A stretch of DNA of 64,000 nt from positions 1 to 64,000 of the forward strand of contig CACDRY010000001.1 in NCBI GenBank assembly GCA_902555275.1, in the 5' to 3' direction. Below are positions 46,350-55,647 of the stretch, piece after piece. The notes beneath the pieces were generated by a model. The model did not search any database, was not told the origin of the DNA, and was given only the letters and a program-made list of their open reading frames with translations. The DNA comes from an uncultured Pelagibacteraceae bacterium (GTDB lineage Bacteria > Pseudomonadota > Alphaproteobacteria > Pelagibacterales > Pelagibacteraceae). The number at the start of each line of letters is the position of its first letter. The stretch's first letter is position 1. The translations under genes were made by a program, and so were the position numbers.

Positions 46350-46898
46350 TTAAGCAGCTTTTAAAGTGCCTAATAATAATCTAAAAGGTATCAACATTAC
46401 TAAAGCTACAAAAATCTTCACCGCTAAATCTCCTAAAGAAAGTGTCACCCAAGGTATTCCTGTTCCATAAAATGAAATCGAAAAGAATAAAAATGTATCA
46501 ATGGTAGAACCAATCAATGATGAAGCAAGAGGGGCAACAAACCATTTTTTTTGTCTTAATTGATCAAATATTTGTACATCCAGTAACTGAGCGATAATAA
46601 ATGCTGTTCCTGAACCAATTGCTATTCTTACTGAGATTAAATCTGCAAAATTTGTAGAGAAAATTAGTGTAAACAAAATACCTATTGTAAATCCTATATA
46701 TACAATTTTTCTAGCAACTGATTTGCCAAAAGACCTATTTGCTAGATCAGTTATTAAAAAAGCCACTGGATAACTGAATGCTCCATATGTAAGAATTTCT
46801 TGAAGACCATAATATTGAATTGGAAATTGGACTAAATAATTAGATGCTAGGACCACCAATCCCATTAAAAATGAGAGTGTTAAAAATACTCTATTCAT
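46350..46898 (-). CDS. Queuosine-precursor transporter (VUT/YhhQ family)
   Basis: A 182-residue inner-membrane protein with about six membrane segments. Typical motifs are YGAFSYPVAFLITDLANRSFGKSVARKIVY, RIAIGSGTAFIIAQLLDVQIFDQLR and SLIGSTIDTFLFFSISFYG. YhhQ homologues import preQ0/preQ1 for queuosine in tRNA. Its start overlaps the L28 gene stop by 1 bp on the same strand. No other queuosine gene is in the window. Confidence 0.9.
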   Translation of the reverse strand: MNRVFLTLSFLMGLVVLASNYLVQFPIQYYGLQEILTYGAFSYPVAFLITDLANRSFGKSVARKIVYIGFTIGILFTLIFSTNFADLISVRIAIGSGTAFIIAQLLDVQIFDQLRQKKWFVAPLASSLIGSTIDTFLFFSISFYGTGIPWVTLSLGDLAVKIFVALVMLIPFRLLLGTLKAA

Positions 46899-47179
46899 TA
46901 TGCTGATTTACTAAGTAAGGATTTTTTTAATTTTTTTAGTCTTAATGATAAATCTCTAGACTTAGCTGAAATAAGAAATTGATCAAAACTACCTTTTTTA
47001 TCTACTGATCTAACGCCAGCATTTGAGACGGTTAATCTTAAACTTCTCTTAAGTAGCTCACTTTTAAACTTTACTTTTTTTAGATTTGGAAGAAATCTTC
47101 TTTTAGTCTTGTTGTTAGCATGACTAACATTATGACCCTTTAGTGGGATTTTTCCTGTAATTTCGCATTTTTTTGACAT
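46898..47179 (-). CDS. rpmB: 50S ribosomal protein L28
   Basis: A 93-residue large-subunit protein. The N-terminal [33 protein letters not shown] is the usual alphaproteobacterial form, with [20 protein letters not shown] further on. A good sigma-70 promoter ends 12 bp before the start codon, so its leader would be very short. The gene for a queuosine-precursor transporter follows with a 1-bp overlap, and pyrD lies 43 bp upstream. Confidence 0.97.
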   Translation of the reverse strand: MSKKCEITGKIPLKGHNVSHANNKTKRRFLPNLKKVKFKSELLKRSLRLTVSNAGVRSVDKKGSFDQFLISAKSRDLSLRLKKLKKSLLSKSA

Positions 47180-47191
47180 AAATTATGAGCC

Positions 47192-47220
47192 TGTATAAGA
47201 TTTGAATCTTATCACGTCAA
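47192..47220 (-). promoter_or_regulatory. Sigma-70 promoter of rpmB
   Basis: On the minus strand TTGACG (47220-47215) and TATACA (47197-47192) are separated by 17 bp, close to consensus. The start site would fall about 47184-47186, leaving a leader of only 5-7 nt. A palindrome (47195-47212) covers the spacer. Confidence 0.65.
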
Positions 47221-47222
47221 GA

Positions 47223-48263
47223 TTAATTTTTAGTTCCAATAGCCTCTGAAACATTTTTAAACCCCTTATTTTTTAATAAATCAATTAATTCTTTACTTAT
47301 TTTTGAAGCTATACGAGGACCTCTATAAACCATTCCAGTATATAATTGAACGAGTGTTGCGCCAGAAGTGATTTTTTCAAAAGCATCTTGTCCATTGCTA
47401 ACACCGCCCACTCCTATTATTTTTGTTTTATCTTTAAGAATTTTATAAAATTTAGAAATTGCCTCGTTTGAAATCTTTTTAATCGGTTTACCTGACAGTC
47501 CACCCTTTTCTAATTTATTTATATTTTTTAAATTTTCTCTATTCTTGTCCGTAGTATTGGAAACAATTATGATACCTATTTCTTGCTGCATAATGATCTT
47601 GGATACTTCATTAATTTGATCATCATTAAGATCTGGTGAGACTTTTATTGCTAGTGGAATTTTTGAATTTAACTCTTTTTTTTCAGTTTTAAGTTTATCA
47701 ATCAATGAATTAAGTTCATTCTGGTTATGAAAGTCTCTCAAATTTTCTGTATTTGGTGAGGAGATGTTTATAGTTATATAATCAGCTAAATTATAAAATT
47801 TTCGAAAACAAATTAAATAATCATCAACTCTATTTGTGGAGTCTTTATTTGGTCCAATATTTATTCCTAAAAAACCTTTTTTATTATTTTCCTTAATTCT
47901 CTTACTAATTTGTTCTGAGCCAGAATTATTAAATCCTAATCTATTTATAAGAGCTTCATCTTCTTCAAGTCTAAAAACTCTTGGTTTAGGGTTACCAAAT
48001 TGAGGCTTTGGAGTAATTGTTCCTACTTCAACAAAACCAAATCCAAGATTAAACAGAGAATTATATACTTCGGCATTTTTATCAAACCCAGCAGCAACAC
48101 CAATTGGTGAAGGTAATTTTTTTTCACAAAAAGTTGTTTCTAAAATATGATTATCTTTGGGTTTTGAGTAAGAAATATTGTTTAACTTTAGAGCTTTTAT
48201 TGCAATAGAATGGGCTACTTCAGGGCTAAATTTAAAAATTAGTGGTCTTAAAATATTAAACAT
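47223..48263 (-). CDS. pyrD: Quinone-dependent dihydroorotate dehydrogenase
   Basis: Oxidises dihydroorotate to orotate in pyrimidine synthesis, passing electrons to quinone at the membrane. This is the class 2 form at 346 residues. Visible are GVAAGFDKNAEVYN, FVEVGTITPKPQFGNPKPRVFRL, NISSPNTENLR with the catalytic serine, and the FMN site IIGVGGVSNGQDAFEKI. An N-terminal helix (about 1-30) anchors it. The start overlaps the lysS stop by 8 bp on the same strand. Confidence 0.97.
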   Translation of the reverse strand: MFNILRPLIFKFSPEVAHSIAIKALKLNNISYSKPKDNHILETTFCEKKLPSPIGVAAGFDKNAEVYNSLFNLGFGFVEVGTITPKPQFGNPKPRVFRLEEDEALINRLGFNNSGSEQISKRIKENNKKGFLGINIGPNKDSTNRVDDYLICFRKFYNLADYITINISSPNTENLRDFHNQNELNSLIDKLKTEKKELNSKIPLAIKVSPDLNDDQINEVSKIIMQQEIGIIIVSNTTDKNRENLKNINKLEKGGLSGKPIKKISNEAISKFYKILKDKTKIIGVGGVSNGQDAFEKITSGATLVQLYTGMVYRGPRIASKISKELIDLLKNKGFKNVSEAIGTKN

Positions 48264-49824
48264 TTTCTAATTTACTTTTTATCAATTCTTTAGTTTCTTG
48301 AACCCCAAAAAAGCTTATAAAAAAACCAAATCGTGGCCCATTTTCGACCCCAAAAACTACCTCATATATTAACTTGAACCAATCACGCAAATTTTCTTTA
48401 TAGCCATTCTCTTTACCGACTGTATAAATTGTAGTCTGTATGTCCTCTGGTTTCATTGCGTCATCGCAGTTATCTAAAGAGTTTACTAAAGCGTTCAAAG
48501 CAATTTTTTCGCTTTCATTTGGTTTTTTATAAATCTTTTTAGATTTAATAGCGTCATTAAAATATTTAATTGCATAAGATATTAACTTGTCAAAAATTGG
48601 ATGCATATCTTGATTAATATCTTTCTTATATTTCTTTACAAACTTCCAAAGCAACTCTTTATTATCAGCATTGCTGGTCTCAACCAAATTTAATAGCATT
48701 GAGAAGGACATAATTGAATTTTCCTCTGGTATCTTTGAATTATGAACATGCCAAACAGGGTTCATAAGTTTTTGTAGTTCGTTTTGAGTTTTGCCTTTTT
48801 CAATAAAATCAAGATATTCATCAACAGCTTTTGGTACTACTTCTCTATAAAGTTTTTTTGCTCTTTTTGGATTCTGGTACATATACAAGGAGAGACTTTC
48901 AGGTGATGCATATTCTAACCATTGATCAATTGTAATACCATTTCCTTTTGATTTAGATATTTTTTCACCCTTTTCATCTAAAAATAACTCATATGCAAAG
49001 CCAGATGGATTTGACTTCCCTAATAATTTTATTATTTTTGTAGATAAAATTGCACTCTCAATCAAATCTTTACCATACATTTCAAAATCTACATCAAGGG
49101 CATACCATCTCATAGCCCAGTCTACTTTCCATTGTAATTTACAATTTCCATCTAAAATACTTTGTTCTAATTTTTTGCCATTATTATCAAAAATTATTTT
49201 TGAATTTTTAGTGTCTAGTTCTGAGACTGGTATCTCTAATACAACCCCTGTATCTGGACATATTGGTAAAAACGGAGAATATGTTTTTTGTCTTTCTTTA
49301 CCTAGAGTAGGAATAATAATGTTCATTATTCCTTCATAATTTTCTAGAATTAATTTTAATGTATCATTGAAAAAACCAGACTGATATAAAATTGACGAAC
49401 TTTTAAAACTGTATTCAAACTTAAATTTATTTAAAAAATTTTTTAACATTTCATTATTATGCTCGCCAAAACTGTTAAATTTTCCAAAAGGATCTGGAAC
49501 TTGAGTTAAGGGTTTATGAAGATTTTCTTCAAGTTTTTCAGGATTGGGAATATTTTCAGGAACTTTCCTAAGTCCATCCATATCGTCAGAAAAAGTAATT
49601 ATTTCTTTTGGAAGATCTGATAAATGATTTAAAGCATTAACAATCATTGAGGTTCTCGCCACTTCACCAAAAGTACCAATGTGCGGTAAGCCACTAGGAC
49701 CATATCCTGTTTGAAGAATTATTTTTCCCTTGTTTTCAATATTTTTTTTTCTCTCTCTTAGAAGCTTTTTAGCTTCTACAAAGGGCCAAGCATTTGTTTT
49801 GTCTATGTTGGTTTTATCTATCAC
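48256..49824 (-). CDS. lysS: Lysyl-tRNA synthetase, class I
   Basis: Charges tRNA-Lys. This is the class I (archaeal-type) enzyme, as in most alphaproteobacteria, not the class II form of E. coli. The HIGH-like motif is in SGLPHIGTFGEVARTS, and the KMSKS-like loop is EKISKSKGNGIT. Length is 522 residues. No other lysyl-tRNA synthetase is in view. The gene is divergent from trkH with an 86-bp spacer and overlaps pyrD downstream. Confidence 0.97.
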   Translation of the reverse strand: MIDKTNIDKTNAWPFVEAKKLLRERKKNIENKGKIILQTGYGPSGLPHIGTFGEVARTSMIVNALNHLSDLPKEIITFSDDMDGLRKVPENIPNPEKLEENLHKPLTQVPDPFGKFNSFGEHNNEMLKNFLNKFKFEYSFKSSSILYQSGFFNDTLKLILENYEGIMNIIIPTLGKERQKTYSPFLPICPDTGVVLEIPVSELDTKNSKIIFDNNGKKLEQSILDGNCKLQWKVDWAMRWYALDVDFEMYGKDLIESAILSTKIIKLLGKSNPSGFAYELFLDEKGEKISKSKGNGITIDQWLEYASPESLSLYMYQNPKRAKKLYREVVPKAVDEYLDFIEKGKTQNELQKLMNPVWHVHNSKIPEENSIMSFSMLLNLVETSNADNKELLWKFVKKYKKDINQDMHPIFDKLISYAIKYFNDAIKSKKIYKKPNESEKIALNALVNSLDNCDDAMKPEDIQTTIYTVGKENGYKENLRDWFKLIYEVVFGVENGPRFGFFISFFGVQETKELIKSKLENV

Positions 49825-49910
49825 TTTTAATTAAATAGCCTATAAAATAACGTTTTTAATAATTCTTATAGAGTTGAAATTTATTTACCATAAAATAATG
49901 TCCAATCAAA

Positions 49911-51359
49911 ATGTCCAATTATAAAACAGTTTTTTTTACCCTAGGAATTTTACAAATTATTTTAGGTTTATCGATGATTGCGCCAATTTTAGCGCAGTTT
50001 TTTTATCATCAACTTGATTCTAGTTTTATAAGTTCTGGAATTGTAACTGTTATATTTGGAATTCTCTTCTTACTATCAAATTTAGATCATGATAAGAAGA
50101 TTAGTTTGCCTCAAGCTTTTCTGTTAACAGCTTTATCATGGGTGAGTATTGCCATTTTTGGCTCACTTCCTTTCATATTTTCTGAGATTGAATTGAGTGT
50201 GACTGATTCTTTTTTTGAGAGTATGTCGGGTATTACTACAACCGGATCGACTATAATCACCAATTTAAATGAAACTCCTAAAAGCATATTGCTATGGAGG
50301 GGAATGCTTCAGTGGTTAGGTGGAATTGGTATAATCGTTATGGCAATTACTTTAATGCCACTAATGAATATTGGTGGAATGCAGTTGTTTATTATATCCA
50401 CAAGCGATACCCCAGAAAAAATTTTACCAAAATCAAAAGAGATAGCGTTGAGATTGATCCTAGTATACACAGGATTAACTTTTATATGTGCATTTTTTTA
50501 TAAAATATTTGGAATGAACTTTTTTGATAGCATAGTTCACTCAATGACAACAATTGCAACAGGGGGTTTCTCAAATTATAATGAGTCTATTGGATATTTT
50601 GATAATTCACTTATTGAATTTACATCAATTATATTTATAATTTTAGGAAGTATTCCATTTATCGCTTATATCAAATACTTAAACGGAGACAAAAAAATAT
50701 TTTTTAACGATACACAAATTAAAACTTTTATAAAGATTGTCCTTTTTTCAATTGTTTTAATGTATCTATATCTACTTACAAAAAATCAAAGTTTTTTTGA
50801 TACCAGTATTAGGTCAGTTGCATTTAATGTAATATCAATTTTAACTGGAACTGGGTATGTTACTCAAAACTTTAGTGATTGGGGTCAATTCCCATTAATC
50901 TATTTTCTTATTCTTATGTTTATTGGTGGATGTGCAGGCTCAACAGCTTGTGGGATTAAAATATTTAGAGTCCAAATTTTATTCCAGTTTATTTCTGTAC
51001 AACTAAAGAAAATAATTTATCCAAGAGGCATATTTAAAATAAAATATGAAAATAGTAATATTGATGAAAAGTTTTTAGCATCAATCATTTCCTTTATATT
51101 TTTATATATCGTAATTTTTTTTATTATAACTGCTCTTTTATCAACAAGTGGTTTAGATTTGACAACTTCAATATCTGCTGCTGCAACATCGATATCAAAT
51201 GTTGGACCTGGTTTAGGTGATATTATTGGTCCAAATGGTAACTTTTCTAATTTATCTGATTTTTCAAAATGGATTTTAAGCTTAGCGATGATTTTAGGTA
51301 GATTAGAGTTGTTTGCTGTACTAGTATTGTTTATTCCATCATTTTGGAGGAAATATTAA
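49911..51359 (+). CDS. trkH: Potassium uptake protein TrkH
   Basis: A 482-residue inner-membrane channel of the Trk/Ktr type with four M1-P-M2 repeats. Selectivity-filter-like segments are MSGITTTGSTI, TIATGGFSN, ILTGTGYVT and SISNVGPGLG. The regulatory NAD-binding subunit TrkA is not in the window. An ATG at 49898 in another frame opens only an eight-codon ORF. The stop overlaps the next start codon by 1 bp, coupling it to the MFS gene. Confidence 0.95.
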   Translation: MSNYKTVFFTLGILQIILGLSMIAPILAQFFYHQLDSSFISSGIVTVIFGILFLLSNLDHDKKISLPQAFLLTALSWVSIAIFGSLPFIFSEIELSVTDSFFESMSGITTTGSTIITNLNETPKSILLWRGMLQWLGGIGIIVMAITLMPLMNIGGMQLFIISTSDTPEKILPKSKEIALRLILVYTGLTFICAFFYKIFGMNFFDSIVHSMTTIATGGFSNYNESIGYFDNSLIEFTSIIFIILGSIPFIAYIKYLNGDKKIFFNDTQIKTFIKIVLFSIVLMYLYLLTKNQSFFDTSIRSVAFNVISILTGTGYVTQNFSDWGQFPLIYFLILMFIGGCAGSTACGIKIFRVQILFQFISVQLKKIIYPRGIFKIKYENSNIDEKFLASIISFIFLYIVIFFIITALLSTSGLDLTTSISAAATSISNVGPGLGDIIGPNGNFSNLSDFSKWILSLAMILGRLELFAVLVLFIPSFWRKY

Positions 51360-52732
51360 TGTCTGAAACAAAACAAAGCTGGTTTGATTCATTATTAGTA
51401 TATAAAGATATAAGAATGTTACGAATATTGCTTCTAGGAGCAATAAGTGGTTTTCCGTGGGTATTAATTGCAAGTAGCTTAAGTCTTTGGTTAAAGGAAG
51501 AGGGATTAAGTAGATCAACAATTGGTTGGGCAGGATTAATATTTGGAGTTTATGCTTTTAATTATTTATGGGCTCCAATAATTGATAGAATACAAATTCC
51601 ATTTTTGACAAAAAAATTAGGACATAGACGAGGTTGGATCGTCTTAATGCAATTAGTCATTTTACTCAGCTTGATAGTTTGGAGTTTTATAAATCCTACA
51701 CAAAATTTAGCACTTTTGATTAGTGTTGGATTGATAATTGCAATAGCTTCTGCAACCCAAGATATAACTGTTGATGCGTTGAGAATTGAACAAATTGATG
51801 CAAATGAAGGAAAATCCATGGCAGCAGGTGCAGCTATGGCAGTAGTTGGTTGGTGGACTGGTTATAAATTAGGAGGCGTTGTAGCATTATTTACTGCTGA
51901 ATTTTTTCAAAATATGGGAGTAGTAGATTATTGGCAAGCTACTTTTTTAGTTTTAGGTGTTTTAATTATTTTAATGAATATTTGTTTGATGTTTGTTCAT
52001 GAACCAATTGATAATAACAGACAAAATAATCAAAAAGAAACAGATCAAATGATTATAAACAAGCTAGGATCAAATAATGTTTTAACAAATTTTATCGGTT
52101 ACATTTCGGGAACTATTGGTGGACCAATAATAAGTTTTTTTAAGAAAAATGGTTTTGCAATTGCAGTTGGGATATTAGGATTTGTGTTTTTATTTAAAAT
52201 AGGTGAGGCATTTTTAGGACGCATGTCAATTGTTTTTTATAAAGAAATTGGATTTTCAAAAGGACAAATAGCAATTTATTCTAAAGGATTAGGATGGATA
52301 ACAACCGTTGTTTTCACTTTAATAGGTGGTGTAATGGCGATGAGAGCTGGAACAGTCAAGACTATGTTTTTTGCTGGAGGTTTGATGGCTGTAACTAATT
52401 TACTTTTCGCATTATTGGCCTGGACAGGTAAATCAGAATTGTTATTTGCAATAGCTGTGATAGCTGATGATATAACAGCTGCGTTTGCAACAGTTGCATT
52501 TGTTGCTTTTATTTCTTTATTAGTAGATAGAACCTACACGGCAACCCAGTATGCATTACTAGCATCCATTGGAACTGCTGGAAGAACTACCCTTGCCTCT
52601 TCATCAGGTGCACTAGTAGATTGGCTAAATGGAGACTGGGGTACATTTTTTATAATGACAACTGTAATGGTGATACCATCACTAATTTGTCTTTGGTTTA
52701 TAAGGAATAAAGTTAAAATTGGTGCAAAATAG
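51359..52732 (+). CDS. MFS transporter, AmpG/PAT type
   Basis: A 457-residue protein with about twelve membrane segments. Segments SGFPWVLIASSLSLWLKEEGLSRSTIGWAGLIFGVYAFNYLWAPIIDR and ASATQDITVDALRIE match the AmpG/acetyl-CoA transporter branch, which moves muropeptides or acyl-CoA. The ATG 51359 has GGAGG 7 bp upstream and overlaps the trkH stop; an in-frame TTG at 51344 lies inside trkH and is less likely. A cell-wall hydrolase gene of the NlpC/P60 family follows with a short overlap, which may support muropeptide uptake. Confidence 0.85.
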   Translation: MSETKQSWFDSLLVYKDIRMLRILLLGAISGFPWVLIASSLSLWLKEEGLSRSTIGWAGLIFGVYAFNYLWAPIIDRIQIPFLTKKLGHRRGWIVLMQLVILLSLIVWSFINPTQNLALLISVGLIIAIASATQDITVDALRIEQIDANEGKSMAAGAAMAVVGWWTGYKLGGVVALFTAEFFQNMGVVDYWQATFLVLGVLIILMNICLMFVHEPIDNNRQNNQKETDQMIINKLGSNNVLTNFIGYISGTIGGPIISFFKKNGFAIAVGILGFVFLFKIGEAFLGRMSIVFYKEIGFSKGQIAIYSKGLGWITTVVFTLIGGVMAMRAGTVKTMFFAGGLMAVTNLLFALLAWTGKSELLFAIAVIADDITAAFATVAFVAFISLLVDRTYTATQYALLASIGTAGRTTLASSSGALVDWLNGDWGTFFIMTTVMVIPSLICLWFIRNKVKIGAK

Positions 52733-53474
52733 ATATTTCTGTAAGAATTCCTTTTTAAACGTTTATGAGCTGGCCTCAAAGAAATCAAACATAAGTACAC
52801 AATTAATTTACGGTGAAAAATTTAGGATCATTGGAAAAAAGAAAGATTTTTTTAAGATCAGAACTGATTTTGACAATTACTTAGGTTTTATAAAAATCAA
52901 AAAATTTAATAAAGTTTTAAACAAAACTCACAAAGTCAGTATATTAAAATCAATGATTTATAATAAACCAAAAAACAATATTCAATTTTTAACAAAAAAA
53001 TACCTTCCATTTTCATCTGAAATTCAGATTATAAGTAAAAAAAATAACTTTGTAATGTTTGAAAAGAATAAATGGATAAAATTAAATGAATTACAAAGAT
53101 TAAATAAAAGAAATTATAATTTTAGTAAAATATTAAAACTTTTTTTGAATATTAAATATAAGTGGGGTGGCAAAACTTTTGATGGTATTGATTGTTCGGC
53201 ATTACTCCAAATTTTTTATAAATATAACAATAAGTTCTTTCCTAGAGATACAAAAGATCAAGTTAAAATCAAAAAAGGTGTTAGGAATAAAAGAGTTTTT
53301 AAGAAAGGAGATATTATTTTTTGGAAAGGACATGTTGCGGTTTGTTTAAATACAAAAGAATTAATTCATGCATATGGTCCAAGAAAAAAAGTAATAATTA
53401 TGCCAATAATAAAAACCATTAAATTAATTGAAAAAACTACAAATCTAAAAGTGATTAAAATTATATCGATTTAG
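52719..53474 (+). CDS. NlpC/P60 family peptidase with N-terminal SH3-like domain
   Basis: A 251-residue cysteine peptidase cutting gamma-D-glutamyl links in peptidoglycan peptides. An SH3-like domain fills about 15-70; the NlpC domain has KWGGKTFDGIDCSALLQ with the catalytic cysteine, FKKGDIIFWKGHVAVCL with the histidine, and LIHAYGPRKKV after it. There is no clear signal peptide, so it is probably cytosolic, where it could trim recycled muropeptides brought in by the AmpG-like carrier. The start is TTG 52719 or GTG 52722, overlapping the MFS gene. Confidence 0.87.
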   Translation: MVQNRYFCKNSFLNVYELASKKSNISTQLIYGEKFRIIGKKKDFFKIRTDFDNYLGFIKIKKFNKVLNKTHKVSILKSMIYNKPKNNIQFLTKKYLPFSSEIQIISKKNNFVMFEKNKWIKLNELQRLNKRNYNFSKILKLFLNIKYKWGGKTFDGIDCSALLQIFYKYNNKFFPRDTKDQVKIKKGVRNKRVFKKGDIIFWKGHVAVCLNTKELIHAYGPRKKVIIMPIIKTIKLIEKTTNLKVIKIISI

Positions 53475-54370
53475 TTTTGATCTCTTCCAAAATCTGGCTT
53501 CGCAATATCTTGTTTTAAATTTAAAATTTGCTGTCTTACTTTTTTTGAATTAACTAATTTTTTTCTCAATGTATTGTCATCTAAATTTTGAATATTTTTT
53601 TTAAAAGATTTTAAATTTTTGATAAATAAGTTTATTGCATTAACAACATTTTTTTTGTTATTAAAAAAAATATCTCTCCACATTATTTCGTTTGATGCAG
53701 CTATCCTTGAAAAATCTCTTAACCCTCCTGCACTAAATTTAATTATATCTTTTTTTTGAGTTTTTTGAAAATCTTGGGCAGTCTTTATTAAATTGTAAGC
53801 TATTAAGTGGGGTAAATGACTTGTAATTGAAAATATCTTATCGTGAACTTTCTCATCCATAATTACTACTTTAGAACCAATCTTTTTCCAAAAATTAACC
53901 AATTTTTTCTGTTTAACTTTATTTTTGTCATTAAAAACTATACACCATTTATTTATAAATAGATTTTTACTTCCATACTTTGGTCCACTTACCTCTGATC
54001 CAGATATCGGATGACTCATAATCCAGTCAAATGATTTTGGAAGGCTTTTATTTTTTAATTTTTTAATATTTTCCTTTGTAGAGCCTACATCAGTAATCAA
54101 AGATTTTTTACTTAAATACTTAATTAAATAAGGGATAACTCTTTCATACTGACTCATCGGAGTAGCAAGTATAACAAGATCAATATCTGAAATTTTATTA
54201 TCTAGTTTCTTTAAAATAATTATTTTTTTATTTATTTTTTTGATTTCTCTAATATTTTTTTCTAATTTTTCAAAAACAAAAAAGTTTTTAGAAGCTTTTT
54301 TATTTATAGATGCTCTTAAAATTGAAGATCCAATTAATCCACAACCAACGATTAATATATTTTTAAACAT
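53471..54370 (-). CDS. tyrA: Prephenate/arogenate dehydrogenase
   Basis: Makes 4-hydroxyphenylpyruvate or tyrosine from prephenate or arogenate. The 299-residue protein has the NAD(P)-binding GCGLIGSSILRA (about 9-20), LVILATPMSQYERV, ITDVGSTKENI and WIMSHPISGSE with the catalytic histidine. Acceptor specificity is not decided by sequence alone. It follows the HisC-type aminotransferase gene with an 8-bp overlap; the pair probably acts in aromatic amino-acid synthesis. Its end overlaps the convergent NlpC/P60 gene by 4 bp. Confidence 0.93.
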   Translation of the reverse strand: MFKNILIVGCGLIGSSILRASINKKASKNFFVFEKLEKNIREIKKINKKIIILKKLDNKISDIDLVILATPMSQYERVIPYLIKYLSKKSLITDVGSTKENIKKLKNKSLPKSFDWIMSHPISGSEVSGPKYGSKNLFINKWCIVFNDKNKVKQKKLVNFWKKIGSKVVIMDEKVHDKIFSITSHLPHLIAYNLIKTAQDFQKTQKKDIIKFSAGGLRDFSRIAASNEIMWRDIFFNNKKNVVNAINLFIKNLKSFKKNIQNLDDNTLRKKLVNSKKVRQQILNLKQDIAKPDFGRDQN

Positions 54371-55448
54371 TTTTAAAAATTTTCTTCATCTGTTTAATTA
54401 AAAGTATGTTTTCTCTCACATTTCCAATTGTAAGCCTTAAACAATTTTTAATACCATACGAATTCATCTCTCTAAGAATAATTCCTGATTTTTCAAGATT
54501 TCTCTCAACAAAGCTTGCACTTAATTTACAATTTTTAAAATCTAAAAGAAAAAAATTTGGTCCAATTTCATTTGTTTGAATATTATAAGAATTCATTATT
54601 TTTTTTATTTTTCTAGCCCAATCTAAATTATGTTTTATAGATTTATTTATAAAACTTTTATCTTTAAGAGATTCAACTGCACATTCCTGTGCTATCTTAT
54701 TTACATTAAATGGTGGTTTAATTTTATATAAAGCATCTACAATTTTTTTACTTCCATAACCCCATCCAACTCTTAGAGATGCAAGACCATAAATTTTTGA
54801 AAAAGTTCTTAATATAAATACATTATTTTGATTTTTAAAAAGTTCCAGGCCGGATTTATAATCTTTATTTAACATATATTCAAAATATGCATCATCGACT
54901 ACCAATAAAATTTTTTTATTTAATCGCTTTCTTAGATCTAATAGTTGATTTTTAGAAATATATGTACCTGTTGGATTATTTGGATTAGCTATAAATACAA
55001 TCTTAGTTCTTTTAGTTATTTTTTTTATAATTTCGTGATTTGATACTCTAAAATTTTTTTCTTTAGAAAATATAACTTTTGCTCCTACTATTTTTGCATA
55101 AATTCTGTACATTAAAAAACTGTACTCTGGCACGACTACTTCATCCCCTTTGTTCAAAAATAACTGACATAGCATTTGAATAATTTCGTCAGATCCAGAT
55201 CCGCAGATAATCTGATTTTGCTTGCAATTATATTTTTTTGAAATTGTGGATGTCAATTCCTTAAATTTACCATCCGGATACTTTGATATATTATTTTTGG
55301 ATTTTATTATTGCTTTATTAGCATTTTTACTCATGCCTAAGGCTGACTCATTAGCTGATAGTTTTATAATATTTTTTTTTTTATTTAAGTAGGATCTTCC
55401 AGGCTTGTATGCCTCTAGGTTTAATTTTCTAAATAATGGAGTATTCAT
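54363..55448 (-). CDS. hisC: HisC-family aminotransferase (histidinol-phosphate / aromatic)
   Basis: A 361-residue fold-type I PLP enzyme. Present are KLSANESALGMS, the GSGSDEIIQML phosphate site, NPNNPTGTYIS, DDAYFEYM and the PLP lysine in RTFSKIYGLASLRVGWGYG. In alphaproteobacteria one such enzyme often serves both histidinol-phosphate and aromatic amino acids, and the link to the prephenate dehydrogenase gene supports this. It is divergent from metX across a 199-bp spacer that holds the SAM-II riboswitch. Confidence 0.92.
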   Translation of the reverse strand: MNTPLFRKLNLEAYKPGRSYLNKKKNIIKLSANESALGMSKNANKAIIKSKNNISKYPDGKFKELTSTISKKYNCKQNQIICGSGSDEIIQMLCQLFLNKGDEVVVPEYSFLMYRIYAKIVGAKVIFSKEKNFRVSNHEIIKKITKRTKIVFIANPNNPTGTYISKNQLLDLRKRLNKKILLVVDDAYFEYMLNKDYKSGLELFKNQNNVFILRTFSKIYGLASLRVGWGYGSKKIVDALYKIKPPFNVNKIAQECAVESLKDKSFINKSIKHNLDWARKIKKIMNSYNIQTNEIGPNFFLLDFKNCKLSASFVERNLEKSGIILREMNSYGIKNCLRLTIGNVRENILLIKQMKKIFKNV

Positions 55449-55512
55449 GATGCTTAGTTTTATTAATAAATAGTCAGATAATTAGATAATACAATCAATA
55501 ATTCTAAAAAAA

Positions 55513-55539
55513 TTGACATCTAAAAAGCTATCTTATAAA
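55513..55539 (+). promoter_or_regulatory. Sigma-70 promoter of metX
   Basis: TTGACA (55513-55518), a 15-bp spacer and TATAAA (55534-55539) lie directly before the SAM-II riboswitch. Transcription should begin near 55546, the first base of the riboswitch. The spacer is slightly short. Confidence 0.6.
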
Positions 55540-55545
55540 AGCTTT

Positions 55546-55596
55546 TTGCGCTGATTTAACTGAATTGCGAGCGCTTTAAAAAACCTGCTAAATAAG
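55546..55596 (+). ncRNA. SAM-II riboswitch
   Basis: The sequence fits the SAM-II consensus. The P1 stem GCGCT (55548-55552) pairs with AGCGC (55570-55574); the loop GATTTAAC carries the conserved core, ATTGC precedes the 3' strand, and GCTAAATAAG after it supplies the pseudoknot strand pairing with the ATTTA of the loop. It binds S-adenosylmethionine and turns down methionine-synthesis genes. It lies 52 nt before the metX ATG, with a promoter upstream. This class is known before metX/metA in alphaproteobacteria. Confidence 0.92.
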
Positions 55597-55647
55597 TTTT
55601 TTTTCTCACAATTCATTTCAGCAAAATTTTATGAGCAATTAAATAAA

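Noticed and set aside
47195..47212. Palindrome ATAAGATT...AATCTTAT before rpmB as a terminator or L28 leader
   Set aside because: No T tract follows on either strand and it coincides with the spacer of a good promoter.
49898..49924. Eight-codon ORF overlapping the trkH start, with a repeated ATGTCCAAT
   Set aside because: Too short to support, and the repeat is only 9 bp.
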